Source: Vitellaria paradoxa (lineage: Eukaryota > Streptophyta > Magnoliopsida > Ericales > Sapotaceae). Taken from it: a DNA stretch of 64,000 nucleotides. This document shows, in pieces, positions 24,030 to 36,658 of this stretch. Numbering within the stretch: position 1 is the first letter of the stretch; every line of letters starts with the position of its first letter. The notes beneath the pieces are model-generated. The model worked only from the letters and a program-made list of their open reading frames with translations. It ran no database searches and had not been told where the DNA came from. The stretch lies in NCBI GenBank assembly GCA_019916065.1, contig CM034233.1, positions 16,347,009-16,411,008 on the forward strand, in the 5' to 3' direction. The position numbers were made by a program, and so were the translations under genes.

Positions 24030-26130
24030 TTCCCGAGCTAGGTATGGTCCAAATTAGTAATCGGTTGGACAACTGGGCCAAGGGCCCAGCTTCCTTTCCT
24101 TTCCCTTCTCATTTCATTTTCTTTTTCTTTAGCTTGGTTGCCAAGAGAAAAGGGAGAGAACAGAGAAAAGAGAGAGATGAGAGAGGGTAGAAAAAGAAAG
24201 TGCAATCTAGAGTGGAAGGTCAGCGGATCGGGGTAGTATTCGACATCGTGAACATCATGGTAATGTTTATTTTCAGTTGTTTGGCCCGAGGTGGGAGAAA
24301 TCGGCTCTTGAAGATTGGGAGCTCAATTGGTTTTCCTCATTTTTCTTCTTTTTACTTCAGATTCAAGATAGGTGGGACTTATATATGTGTTCTACACATT
24401 GTTAGCATGATTTTGATATATATAAGTATATATACGTGTAATGATTTTGGTGGATGGTAATATATGTGCATATATATATGTGTATATATATGTTGTGGGT
24501 TTGTTCATATATATGCTCAATCTTGTTTATTTTTTAGTTTTATTTGTATGATATTGAGATATATGTTATAGTTGTTAGTCGTGGTACCATTTCTGAGCTT
24601 TAGGTGCTTGGATTTTGGTATTTTGTGTGACGGATTAAGCTTGTAGCAACTTAAATCTGTGCTGTGGATCGTAGGTCTCAAGAACAGGCTTCTTGCGAAC
24701 ATCCCGCAGGCTTTCCGCAAGGCTAGAGGCTCTTAATAGTTTTTCGCGACTCAGAGCGGCCTTCCCGCGCCCTTCCGCTCGTTTTAAGCTTCCCGCGCTC
24801 TTCTCGCATCCTTCAAGCTCCCTTCCCAGAAGAAGGTATTTTTGACCCGTTTTGAGACTTTTTGCCCCAGTTTGAATGGTATATCATATATGTTGAAATT
24901 ATGAACATATTGAGAATATAAAATGTCATTATAAATGATTGAGCACATTAAGCTTTTATTGAAATGTTGAAATATTATTGTTTATTTTACATAATTGAGC
25001 ATATCATGTGCATAGGGCTAGAGTTTCATCATTTGGTTGATACTTCAACTATTAATTGGCCAAAAGTGTCATGTTGACATTGTGATGTGTTGAGGCATGA
25101 GTCATGTGTATAGATGGGATTCTTGATTTTGAGAAAAATGATAAATTGAGATTTTGAAAATACCGAATGATCCTCGGTCGATATAGATGATTAGAGCTTA
25201 ATCATTTGGAGTTGAAACGTTAATTATGAGATATAATTATGAGATTTCCTCTGGATTGCAGTCGAACCTTGCTTGAACTAAGTAGATACCTGATTAGGAG
25301 TGTAACATGGTTCCCTAGCAGAAGGGTTAGAAGGTGTACCACGGTTCTTCTAAGTCTTACACCAATGGGAATGTAACACGATTCCCTATTCGGTTTATAT
25401 ATGTGTATTGAAATATACGTTTGCTGTGAGCGTAAACGGTGCGATTAGTGATCCCGCGTGTAGTGCTAAGCGTCACTCATTCCAGGATAAAGTTGGGCGT
25501 AAATGGAGATTAGAGAATTGCATAAGCCATTACATTGCATAACATGTGCATTACCATATCATGTTTTATTTAATATTACTGTAAGTTATGCTATATGCTT
25601 AATTACTATTCACTCGTGCACACTTGCACAATTCTACCTACTGGGTAAATTTACTTATTTCATCCATATTTCAGGTGATCCGACAAGGTCAGGGAGTAGT
25701 CACCCGGAACTAAGTTGAGACTAATGGATTGACTTAGCACGTAATTTATTTATGTTTGGATGATTGTATATTTATTTGTGCAATCCGAAGTGTGGATCTC
25801 AAAAATTCATTACATATGAGATTGTATTATTATTGAGAATGTTTGCTTGGCTATATAAGCGTTGGATTGAGTCCTCAGGGCGTGACATTAGATTTATCGT
25901 GACTGATGTCATTTTTATTTATTTAATATGAGAATGAGAGATGTATTTAGTACCTTTGATGATTGTTATTATATTATAACTTGACCTTGGTACAGATTTT
26001 CATTTAATTTATTTAATTCTTATATTTCCATACCGTCCATCCTAGACTATTAAGTTAGGAACGTGACATACCAATCAAGGAAATTAGTATTGAGAGCGAT
26101 AACTTCTGTTGCGTGAGCAACCTACTTCAT
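24030..26130 (+). mobile_element. Probable degraded LTR of a Ty3/Gypsy-type retrotransposon
   Basis: This block differs in composition from its surroundings and has no intact protein frame. It contains a pyrimidine/purine-rich leader near 24100-24190, and three copies of a tgtaacatggttcccta-like word near 25305, 25335 and 25372. It reaches gttaggaacgtgaca near 26055-26070. About 20 bp further on, agtattgagagcgataac resembles the tRNA-iMet primer site (tggtatcagagc) that follows plant Gypsy LTRs. A long LTR plus primer site with the internal region and second LTR lost would explain it. Borders are uncertain, and a non-coding transcript is an alternative. Confidence 0.4.
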
Positions 26131-26509
26131 TTATTTTGAGGATATTACTTTGGCACTTCTATATGTGTGTGTTTATATATGCAACATTCATTTTGTCAAT
26201 TTTCATCCACCTGATTTCCATGTTTATCGGTTCATGATGCAGGACAAGTTGCCCGCGAGAGATTTATAAGTATCATCACGAAAAGGATTATACGCGAAGA
26301 GAGAAAGAAAGCAAAGGAGTTCCCCTTTTCTGGATAAAGGTGTTTAGCCACAACTTTTGTGAATTCTGAATTTTATTATAATTCTGCCTGATTAAGTACG
26401 TTTGGCCGAGAGTAGTCTTATCGATGTATAGCATTATTTTTGCCAAATTTGCAATTGAATTTCGCCAAATTTTGTGCATTCTGGTCACAATTTCAGGCAA
26501 TTCCTCATT
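26131..26509. other. 3' flank of the second MATE gene
   Basis: Between the LTR-like block and the stop codon at 26510. No gene is seen on either strand; open frames across 26288-26732 are shadows of the terminal MATE exon. It should include the 3' UTR of the minus-strand MATE gene. Confidence 0.4.
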
Positions 26510-29500
26510 TTACGTCCGCCCTCCACATCGTCCGCTTAGGACTGCCGATTCTCCACCCCATTGTCGTATTCTTCGTCCTGCAATAGAAGCCTGCAATACA
26601 AGTGAGAGTCTCTATAATGAGTTTGAATTTGTTTTAGTTGTGATTAATTTGCTCCATTTTTCAAAAATAAAAAACAAAAACAAAACGAAAGGTCTCACTT
26701 TATTAAACCTACAGAAATTAACTTTTGTTTGATCTAATTAAGCACGTATGAGGCTGCTAGCGAATGAAATCATAGCCAGGTTAAGGGAGGGAAGTGTTGT
26801 CCGTACAAATTCCTTGTGTTTCAACGGACTAAATTGGTCCATAGATGGTCATTGCGTACTACTAATAAAAATTACAACTGGAGTAAAATATATTTAATTC
26901 CTTGTTTAGAACATAATTAATTTTTAACCCTCATGCGGAACATTAAAGCATACCGACCGACATCAAAAGTATGCTTATACCTTAAGGCCCCAAATGCGAG
27001 GAACGTCCTATATGATATGTTAATTAATTGTATAAAAAATAAAAATTGTCTGTATATTAATCGTATATTTTATTTTAAAAAGTAAAAATTTGTCCAAAAA
27101 AAAAAAAAAAAATCTATACAATTTCTTATGCATATGTGAACACATTAGCTGCGACTTCCTCTTCTACTCCAGCAATTTTTCAATTACATCTCTATGAACC
27201 TGTAATCAACAACTGAAAGGAATTATTAATAAAAATTATGTGCATGATTTAATAACTAATTTTACTTTTCAAAAACTAAAAAAATCAAATTAACTAATAA
27301 TTTTCTATTATAAATTTTTATGTCCGCAGCCTATATGTATATTTTTCCTTGTTATAAAATTTCATACAGAAAAAGACTTCCACCAACATATAGTCTTCCC
27401 CCAAATACTTGGGACGACGGGCTATTGTGCCTCTTTGTTTCCTATACGTTTTATACAATTCGAATATACTCTTTCTTCAATTTTAATTAAAATCTAATTC
27501 AATTCACATGAATATTAAGCGTGTGTTTGGAGTGAGATAAAATAAGATAAGTTGTAAATTCGTAAATCATATAGTGAGATAAAAAGTGAAAAATTTTTAA
27601 AAATTTTTAAATATTTTTAGAAATTTTTGACGTTTTATCTTATACTAGTTAATCATACTTTAAATGTCTAAATTTTAAATAAAATTGAATAAAGAAGTGA
27701 CATTAAAATTAAATCAAATAAAATGAAAGAAACGAACAATTAAAAAAGGAAAGCCCTAAAGCGACCTGATGCTAAAGTAAATGACTGTTTAATGTATTTT
27801 TATTCAACTAAATTACGAAGGAAGTGCTTTATATATAATTAGGGATAGTTACCTCTTCATTCCAGTCGGTTCGATAAATGATCCAAAATAGGACACAAGT
27901 CTGTACGACGGTTCCCGACATCATGCCATACCATATCCCCTGAAGAATAGAAACGTTAATTGAAATGCTATTGGAATATACAACTTCTGATTAATAATAA
28001 ATATCAAAAACTCTATGCAATGACTCAGCCTAGGGCGACTACAAGTAGCAGACTTGCGTGGGGATTCAAACCATGCACATAGCTAGGGTCTCGAACTGAT
28101 TGACTTCATCCAATTAATCTGTCCACATGCGTACACCCAAGGTTGCGTACCCTAGAATGGTCACGAGTGGCTTATCCATTTTTGGCGAACAGAAACAAAA
28201 TGAAACTACCATCCAACAGATGTGATCCCATCACGCTGCAGGAGAAAACAAGCTGAAGGAAGTATAATTATTATTTCACTTTAACCTCATTCAAAAGTTT
28301 CTAAAATTTATATCAAACACACAAAAAATTATCAACGTTACTAAAAATTTATATTTATTTTACCAAATACTAAAAAGTTGTTAAAAGTTACTTAATTACG
28401 TTAAAAATATTTTTTATTTTATTTTATTTTTAACCTAATCAAATAAAAAATTAATTATTTTTATTTATAATTTTGTTTACTATCCACTCAGCCTTTACGT
28501 AGGACACATCTCAGCTAATTAATAAGTTTAGAGATAAAACGGTGTCGTTTCACCCGACTGCAGCCGTTGCAGTCGAACGCGTAGCTGCAGCCCCCTCACC
28601 CAAGACTAACATTTGTTTTGATGTTAGTCCCGTAATATCGATCTTGTAAGTCGTTAATTAAATTAAAATCGAGCAGCTCACAGTAAACGTAAATTTAAAA
28701 ACTCTCACTTAAAATTTTTTAACTTATTTTTACTTTGAATCATTTGATTTTGATCTAACAACTCACCAGACTTATGTTAGAGGCCTAACATGAACAGATG
28801 TTAGGCCCCTCCGAACCCGGGGGAGATTGACACCATTGTCAAGTGAAAGAAATTTCTAGATTGGTAAACACAAACAATAAGATCACATGTGGATTGAGTT
28901 GAGCATTTCTAGCTCACGGTTGCCTTGGGTGCAAGGACTTGTTGTCGTTGTGACAAAGAACTTTTTTTTTTTTTGCCCCCCAGAGAGGGACAGAGAGTAA
29001 ACTAAAATAAAAAATATATATTATTGATTTTTTTAAAGCATAATTAGAATAGTGAAAAGAAAATTAATACATGCTGACAAATTTTTATTTAATGTATCAT
29101 ACAAATAAATACATGTAGGTCACTCTACTTTCCCTCAAATTTTTTTTTTTCGTTAAAAAAAATATTTGCTCTAAACATAATTCAAATAATACTTTGAATT
29201 TTTCCTGGCAAATCAAAATTTACAAAATTGGCATGCATGTTTATATAAAAAGTAAAAGGGCAGGCCCACTCGATGAATAAAATTAAAATTGCGGATAACA
29301 GTCGTGCTAGGTTAATCACTGTCAAGAGCTCACACGGAGGTTCATGACTTGAAAATGAAAGAAGAAAATTAACGTACTTTTACACCCATGTCGAGTTTGT
29401 ACCCCAATACTAGACCTAAAGGAATACCAAAGAGATAGTAGGATGCTACATTCACATAAGCAACTGCAGCTTGCCATCCCGCTCCGATGGCCACCCCTGC

Positions 29501-32500
29501 GAGTATAATATATATGATTCCGCTTTTTAAGTAATATATAAATATATTCAATTTATTGCTTCCATCCCAATATTAAAAAAAAAAAAAAAAATTGCTTAAA
29601 TTAATACCTGAGAGCACGGGTTGAACGTTGTTAATTACAATGCAAGCCGCCAACAATGGGGTGAGTTCGTAGACAAGATTCCTGACGTCTTTACTCTCAG
29701 AAAATAAGGATGGGTACTCCTTTCGGGTGATGATGAGAATAAGTGATAGCAAGAGACCAATCATAAATGAATTTATTACAGCCACCGCGACAGCAAATTT
29801 TGCTGTTCTGGGATGGGCTGCCCCAAGTTCATTTGATACCCTGACACTGCCAAATAACAAAATGTATTAGCTAGTGGGAAGAAAACTCCCTCTTAATTTT
29901 ATTCTAAAATTAATTGGATGAAAATAAAAAAAAAAAAGGAATGTAAATTAATATTTCCAATATACCAACCTTATGGCTGCATTGCATCCGATAGCTATCA
30001 TTTCAGCCCAACCTAATATGTTCACGCTGCAAACGCAGCAAACGTAATTAGTAAAACAATATATAACATCACGAGCAACGGTACTAATTGTAGTTAATTG
30101 TTAGTAGTAATCATGGGCTATATTTGCTTCAATAGCCAATTTAGGTCAACCATGTGAATTTCCTAATATTGATTTAAAAAAGTTTTGGTCACAACCAATA
30201 AGATACTTGTTATTGTGTTTGTATCCTTCAATATATAATACAAAAACCAAGAAAGGTCATGGCCCAGCGTTAGGTAATGTGTATAAATGATTTGATTAGG
30301 ATTAATACAAGCAAAATTGACCCATATAAACTCAATCTGCTGCAGTGGTTCTATGTCTAGATAAGGCCTTTCAAGTTAAGGCTATGTTTGGGAAACATAT
30401 TCTGCTTCTCAAATTTTTTATTTGTTTTTTAAATTGATCAAATTTATCCTATTATGCTTATCTTTTTTAAACCACGAAGGTAAAAAAAATGTTAAATTAA
30501 TAAAATGTTAAAAAGTTAACTTTTTTTTTCTTTCCTAAATATGAAAAAAAACTAACTTTTTAATAACTATTTAGGGTGTGTTCGGAATGATAAAAAGTAG
30601 AATAAAGTAATATAAAGTTAGATAAGTTGTGAGTTCGTAATTCGTGTAGTGAGATAAAAAGTAAATACTTTTAGAGATTTTCAGGTGATTACAACAAACT
30701 AAACGAAGCCTTTGTTGTGGATTATAAAAATAAATAAATAAATAAATAATTTTTTTTGCCAAACTAAGAGTGTGCTTGAATGCCAAAATTTCATGGGTTT
30801 TGCAGTGTTTAAAATATATTTCCTATTAATTTAATAAATAGAATTAATTTAATTTAGTTAATTATATTTATTTTATTAATTATTAAATTATTTAATTAAA
30901 CTATTTTAATTATATTATTTTATAAAAATAACTTAATTCAGTAAATAAACTATATTAATAAATTCAATTATATTATTTATTAAAAGTAATTTTTAATTAA
31001 ATATATTTTATATTAATTTAATTAATTAAATTACATTCATAATTAATTTTGAAATTAATTTTTTAATGCTATATTAATAATTTAATTTAATAATTAATTA
31101 TTAAAATATTTTTTATTTAATAAAATATTTAAATAAAATAATTCATTTGAATATGATACAACAAAAATGGACAAAGTGCTAAAATTGACGAACGTTTATA
31201 ACATATAAAAAAAGTGAAAATATTTTTTTGTTTGTTTATTTTTTCTATTTAAGTTTTCATTTTTTTGAAAGTAAAAAAATAAAAACAAGTTTAACAAATA
31301 TATTCTTGTTACCCATTTCAAATTCTATAAACATAAATGGAAAAACAACTACAATAAAGGTTACCAAACGAAATCGTATATTTCTAATTCCACGTTGCAG
31401 CATCCTCGATATTATATATATTAGATAGTCTATAATTTAAATTTGATTTATTTGAACAAACTTTTAAATATTATATACTTTGGATGATTTATAATATGGA
31501 TATAACATACTTGGATTAACATTTTTAAATATTATTTTCAGAATACTTTTTTATTTTTTTTTTGGTGTTAGTTTAGTATATGTATCATAATATATTTTTT
31601 TATACGTACTATGCAATTGATGTTTACCACTTAACGAATAAATAAGAATATATGTGTATACATTAATAGACACCTTAGAACTCACTTAAAAATAAATTCT
31701 TAAGTATAAATTTCTTATTTTTAAATCCATGTTTCCAAACCCCTCAAAATCCATATTAACTTATACTATCTAAACATCTTAAAACTCATATTTTAAAAGT
31801 ATCTTAAAATCCATACTTTGAAACATGCAAGCGCACTCTAAAGCTAAGGGTACACAAATCACTTTTTTTTCTAGGTGACGTGGGACTAAGATATTACGGT
31901 GGAAGCTGGATTACCAAACACCATTAATCAAGGAGAGGGCCTTACGTTGGTTGTGGCTATTAAATATTTATCAGTCAACAATCAACATATGTGAACTAAA
32001 ATTACCCCCCCCCCCAAAAAAAAACACATGTGATTTAAAAATATTAAGGCTAAATTGATTTACATTTTCTTAATATTTAGATAATTACACTTAATACTTA
32101 TAATATTTAAAAATTATATTTATCTCTCTTATTTTGAAATGTTATAAACATTAATCTCCTTCCGATAAAATCAACTATTAAAACTTAGCAGAAAATATTA
32201 AAATAACTAAAATTTTAGGTATTTTTCCTATTTTATCACTTTTTCTCTTATGTTTTTTTCAGTTTTTTTTATAAAAATCCTCAAAATAAGTAAAAACAAT
32301 TAGTTTTTAAGGATTTTTGTAAAAGAAAATAAAAGAAAAAAAAGCTGATGATATGTGAAAGAGAGGTGAAATAAAAAAAAATTAAAATTTTAGTTAGTTT
32401 GATATTTTATGTTAAGTTTTTAACTACTAATTTTATTTGAAAGAAGTAAATATTAACAATATTATAAAATAAAAGAGACGAATAAAATTTTTAAATATTA

Positions 32501-34127
32501 TATGTGTTAAGCGTAATTACAAATGTTAAAAAGAAACAAATGTAATTTATCCAAATATAAATTACCAGCACTTACCATATTGATAGTGCATCCACCGAGA
32601 CTTCTGCACTCTTCAAGTATCCAGCAAAGAGAATCAAAGCCATGAAGTACCATACTTCTAAGCTGCAATTAATGCCATTCAAGAAAAATAAATAAATAAA
32701 TAAAATATATATTATATATATGTACTAATTGTAATGAACCATTAAACTTTTAAAATAAAATAAAAACAAAAAGACGCAAAGAAAATATTATTACTGTTAT
32801 TTTTCCCTTTTTTTTTTTTGGGCAACTCATTTTCATTTTGAATTTCCTGCCCTAATTTAAAAATAATATCTTTTGAGTGAAACCTACCATACGTATCCCG
32901 CACATTAATTTTATGTGGCTAATTTTATAGTAATGACTTGTATTATTTGATCCGAGCTCTATTAATAAACTCAAAAAAAAAAAATAGTTTTTTTTTTAGC
33001 TTACCATAACATTATTGCTGATGCAAGGGATAATCTAACGAAACTCCAAAGATTCTGAAAGGCCTTCCATGAAAATCCAGACCAAGCTGGGCCACAAGGA
33101 CCACTAAAGATATAAATCAGCTGAGCCGACACAATGAAAATCCAGGAAGCATTCAACACCACAGCCGCGCCGGCCATTCCCCACCCCAATTTGAGCATCA
33201 ACAGCCAGCTGAAGAAAGTGTGCAAAACCAATGCTACAGCGGATATCGCAGCCATGGCCATCATCCTGCTCTGCGCCTGCAGGAATTTCGCGATCGGAAA
33301 GTTCATCGCGTATGCGTAGAGCTGGGGAATCATCCACACTGCAAAGACGCCCGCCGCCTTCGATATGTCCTCGGTTTGACCGATTAATTTCAGTAATTGT
33401 TCGGCGAAGATGTACAAGAACGTCAGCACGAAAGCTGTGAAGTTGAGGATCACCCATGACCTCTGCATATAAACTCCGAGCATGTCGAGGTGACCGGCTC
33501 CGAATGCTTGCCCGCAAAGCGTTTCCAAAGCACTCGCCATTCCCAACTGTTAATTAGAAAATCAAATTCCATCCCAAAAAAAAATAAAAGAAATTACTAT
33601 ATTTTGGAATGTTTTCACGTCAGTTGTGAAAGGGAATGTTCGTCTATTATATAAGTTAAGTTTGAGGGAAAATATTAGCTAACTTTTTTGTTTGCCATTA
33701 TAGAGGGTCAAAACCACTCAATAACATATATATGGTGATTTGTATATTAGTAAGTATATACGTGTGTTAATTAATATGGAGTTACCAAGACGCCGAAAGA
33801 GAAGCCGGCGATGACGGAGTTCTCGACGGAGACGGCGGCGAGGGCGAGAGTTCCGACATGTCCAGCGAAGAGTTGGGTGATGGCGCCAAGAGAATACTGG
33901 CAAATGGATGTGAACATGGCTGGACCGGCGAGGCACCAGAGCTTTTTCGATTCCACCGTGAGTTCTCTGAAGAAGTCCGGAACGCCGGTGATCGGCGGGA
34001 TGTCGTTGGCGTCGGCAACGAAAGATGAAAAGGAAGAATTGCTGGGCCTGAGAAGTTGATTGGGATTGGGTAAATTATGGTCCTCCTCCACTCTGGAAGA
34101 GAGCAGCGGCGGCTTACGATCGTCCAT
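26510..34127 (-). CDS. MATE efflux transporter, DETOXIFICATION 29-like (copy 2)
   Basis: Minus-strand gene of eight exons: 34127-33786, 33546-33005, 32662-32576, 30026-29970, 29846-29608, 29496-29378, 27939-27853 and 26590-26510. All junctions are GT-AG, giving 1554 nt and 517 residues. The start ATG at 34127 gives MDDRKPPLLSS, followed by a polar N-terminal tail 16 residues longer than in copy 1. Seen: LWCLAGPAMFTSICQYSLG, LGMASALETLCGQAFGAG, KFLQAQSRMMAMA, SAIMLCLEVWYF, VNILGW, VRVSNELGAAHPRTAKF and QPVLSG. Exons 2-7 are the same lengths as in the gene at 2452-10263, so the two arose by tandem duplication. Twelve membrane helices and H+-coupled export of an organic solute are expected; the substrate is unknown. 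The last exon reads ASIAGRRIRQWGGES and then a short basic tail, where the family and copy 1 usually have AEDRI.WGG. This is a possible functional change or a sign of relaxed constraint. Confidence 0.93.
27521..27640. mobile_element. Tourist-like MITE fragment in intron 7 of the second MATE gene
   Basis: It starts gcgtgtgtttggagtgagat and continues through aaattcgtaaatcatatagt and gagataaaaagtgaa, matching the family core seen at 55922-56048 and 30574-30710. A clear right inverted end was not found, so it is probably truncated. Confidence 0.45.
28556..28807. repeat. Cluster of short perfect hairpins in intron 6 of the second MATE gene
   Basis: There are three perfect inverted repeats: gactgca/tgcagtc at 28556-28562 and 28568-28574; gactaacat/atgttagtc at 28605-28613 and 28621-28629; ggcctaacat/atgttaggcc at 28782-28791 and 28798-28807. 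The last also overlaps an alternative pairing, atgttag (28774-28780) with ctaacat (28785-28791). The block is GC-richer than the intron around it and may be a composite foldback element. Function unknown. Confidence 0.5.
30574..30710. mobile_element. Tourist-like MITE in intron 3 of the second MATE gene
   Basis: The left end gggtgtgttcggaatgat follows TTA at 30571-30573. The core gagttcgtaattcgtgtag and gagataaaaagtaaa is shared with the copies at 55922-56048 and 34879-35021. The right end ...aaactaaacgaagcc is an imperfect inverse of the left end. Confidence 0.6.
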
Positions 34128-34213
34128 CGTACCGCTGAGAGAAGCGAAGAGAGAGAGAGTGGTTTAACTTACTCTGTATAATATTTAGGGCAATGTAGTG
34201 TCTGTATATATAA
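34128..34213 (-). promoter_or_regulatory. Core promoter and leader of the second MATE gene
   Basis: On the minus strand a TATA-like ttatatata lies at 34213-34205, about 80 bp before the ATG at 34127, with a short CT-rich leader between (gagagagagag at 34150-34161 on the plus strand). The layout parallels the promoter of the first MATE gene. The transcription start is inferred. Confidence 0.5.
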
Positions 34214-34878
34214 CCAGGAGAAATGGTGGAACATAAAAACCATGTAGAAATTTCCTTCAAAATGATGCAATTTAATAAGTAGTTAATAATTAAGAATTTT
34301 TTTAAAAGCCGCCTCTAAGGCTTGGCTTGGTAACCAAACAAACTGGTTTTTTTAAGTTAGCTACAATTTTTTTTTTATTTATTATTTTTTTTTTTTTGGT
34401 GTTTGAGAAGTCAAGATAGTTAAAATTTTTTATCCAAAATTTTCTAATAAATTTCTATGTTTACATTTGTGCCATTGATACTTCACACGCTATTTTCCAA
34501 AACTATTTTTGAACATATAAATGCCAAGTCTTTACGGGCATACTTATTGTTAAAAATGGTCAATCTCTTTTCGTGATAGGATCGACCCCATTAATTTAGT
34601 TTAAAGATTCAATACTTATTGCCATAAGGGTTGACCCTTTCTATCTGATGGAGTCGATTATATTTATCGGTGTAGTACTTAAAAATGGTAATTTCCTAAT
34701 TTAAAAATGAGCCAACAATTAGTTATTACGATGTTTAAAAAAAAAAAGAGTTAATTAGCTAGCAGGTGCTTACTCACGTTTCCAAATGATACCTAATGTA
34801 CAACGAGAAGAGACAGAGGTATAATTATTTTTATTTGTATAATATAATTATTTTTATTTGTATAATATATATGTACTT

Positions 34879-35021
34879 GTACGTTTTAAGTGATAAAAAG
34901 TGATATAAATTAAAATAAAATGAGATAATTTGTGTGTTCGTAATTCATGCAATGAGATAAAAGTGAATAACTTCTAAAAATTTTTAGAAATTTACAGAAT
35001 TTTTCAGTAAACCAAACGTAC
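34879..35021. mobile_element. Tourist-like MITE, about 143 bp
   Basis: The ends gtacgttttaagtgataaa and ...cagtaaaccaaacgtac are inverted. The core gtgttcgtaattcatgcaat and gagataaaagtgaat matches the family copies at 55922-56048 and 30574-30710. The target-site duplication is not clear. Confidence 0.6.
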
Positions 35022-35512
35022 TATATGCATATTATGTAGACCCATTGCGAGTTATACATGCATGGATCAGTTTCTGGCATAGCCTATCATTAATAATTAA
35101 TTTTTCTTCAATGCTCCGTTTGTTTGTTTAGGTGCGAAAACTAATTTTCGCTGTTTAGCCGTCTCTTTGTTTGTTTAGGTGTGAAAACTAATTTCCCCCG
35201 TTTAGCTGTCTCCCTTGTATCTCAATACAATTAATTTTAGACTTATTGATCTAAAGTCTATAATTATCTAAATAGAATTTTAGGGTAAAATAAGTGATTT
35301 ATTATGATTGTATTGTTTTAAAAATGATAAATAGACTTTTTTTTATTAGTTTCTCTCATTCCATAATAACCTTAACTAATAAATGAGAAAAACTAATGAA
35401 GAAATATAAATATCTTTACTTTTTTCAAAATAATAACTCTAAGATTTACATGAATCTCATTTTGATTTTGATTTTAAGTTTTATTTTTATAGCAGAATAT
35501 TTGGTGTGTTTG

Positions 35513-35674
35513 GAGTTGTATAAAAGTATATAAAATAAAATTATAAAAGTAAATGTCTCGTAATTCGTACAGTAAATAAAAAATTTAAATTTTATTATCT
35601 CGTAATTCGTATTTATAGAGATTTATAAGATTTTATTTTATTTTGTGTAACTCCGTGTAACTCCGAACGGAGCC
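35513..35674. mobile_element. MITE of a second ...GTGTTTGGAGTTGTATAAAAGT family
   Basis: The left end is ggtgtgtttggagttgtata; the right end inverts to ggctccgttcggagttacac, with the last ten bases duplicated. The interior ctcgtaattcgtacagtaaa resembles the element at 47097-47244. Non-coding. The target-site duplication was not resolved. Confidence 0.55.
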
Positions 35675-36374
35675 ACTGTTAACTTTGTTCTTTAATAATT
35701 CACAATTTTAAAAGCCCGATTAATATGCAATAAAAACTTTATATATAATTATTTGTATTTGTACAATAAATGATAGACGTGTACAACATATTACTGTGCA
35801 AGGACAATGAGTGCTACATGTACCTACACTGTGAGACCTAAACAGATTAAGGGTGTGTTTGGAAAATTTGTATAAATTTAACAAAATTAGTATATTTCAG
35901 CTTAAAAAAAAAAAAAACAAAATTAGTATATTTAAAATTTCATAATTCGTGTTTATAAAAATTTGTAGTATTTTTTTTCCTTAATTGTAAACAGTGCCAA
36001 AAAAATGATTGGCAACCACCTGTGATAGGATGCAAGTGGCACATTTCTCTTTTATACAAGTAGCTTTGTTTTTTTTTTTTAAATAATTGATTTATTTCTG
36101 ATTCTATTATTTCCAAAATGAAAACTCCAATTATGAATTTTGAAAACTTTCGTGACTACGTGATTTTGATTTTTTCTTTTATATAAAATACTAATTGTGA
36201 ATTTATACAAAAAAATTTATAAAAATATATACTCGTCAAAAATAATTTATTAGTACTTTTGAATTTATAGATTTTCTATTTTCAGTATTTTGTTTTTCCT
36301 TTTGGAGAAAAAACTAAAGGATGGAAAGAGGAGAAATTGAAATGGCTAGATGTCTGAACCACAAGCTGACCAAT

Positions 36375-36658
36375 AAGGGAAGAAGCCTCGAAAGGGGTAG
36401 TCAAGTTAGTTCGGATGGCGGGCTGAAGGGTCTGGGACTAATAGGTCCCGGGTTCGACTCCTTTTGGGGGGCAGTCCTTCCTCTAGTTGTGGAGGGGTAT
36501 TTAACAGCATTCTCGGCTGAACCAGTCAGCTAAGGCTTGCCTAAGCTGGTTTACTTTCTCGTGGTTCTTTGCTGGCTAGGGCCACGGGGCAGGTTTCATC
36601 TAGTGCGCACTCATGGATAGCGGCTGCGAGTTTCTCTCCGACTCCAGAAGGAAAAAGC
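36375..36658 (+). mobile_element. tRNA-derived SINE, copy B
   Basis: The body is about 36387-36647. It is flanked by an imperfect repeat, aagggaagaagc (36375-36386) and aaggaaaaagc (36648-36658). The head cgaaaggggtagtcaagttag and a B box gggttcgactcc mark the internal polymerase III promoter. The body shares gtgcgcactcatgg and ctgcgagtttctctc with copy C at 38179-38442. The 70-codon frame at 36321-36533 runs through it and is incidental. Confidence 0.82.

Larger units (their letters stand above)
34214..36374. other. Intergenic DNA upstream of the second MATE gene
   Basis: No gene supported. It contains two MITEs listed separately (34879-35021 and 35513-35674) and a third weak candidate at about 35851-35998 (gggtgtgtttgg after TAA on the left, gtaaacagtgcc on the right). 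Near 35120-35220 a roughly 60-bp segment (tttgtttgtttaggtg.gaaaactaattt) is duplicated in tandem. Confidence 0.45.

Noticed and set aside
28020..28180. Minus-strand tRNA-like SINE remnant (reverse complement contains ggtttgaatcccc)
   Set aside because: The B box is plausible but no A box or flanking duplication could be confirmed.
33104..33517. 137-codon minus-strand frame overlapping MATE copy 2
   Set aside because: Shadow of exon 2 in another frame, as is the similar 183-codon frame at 9117-9668 over copy 1.
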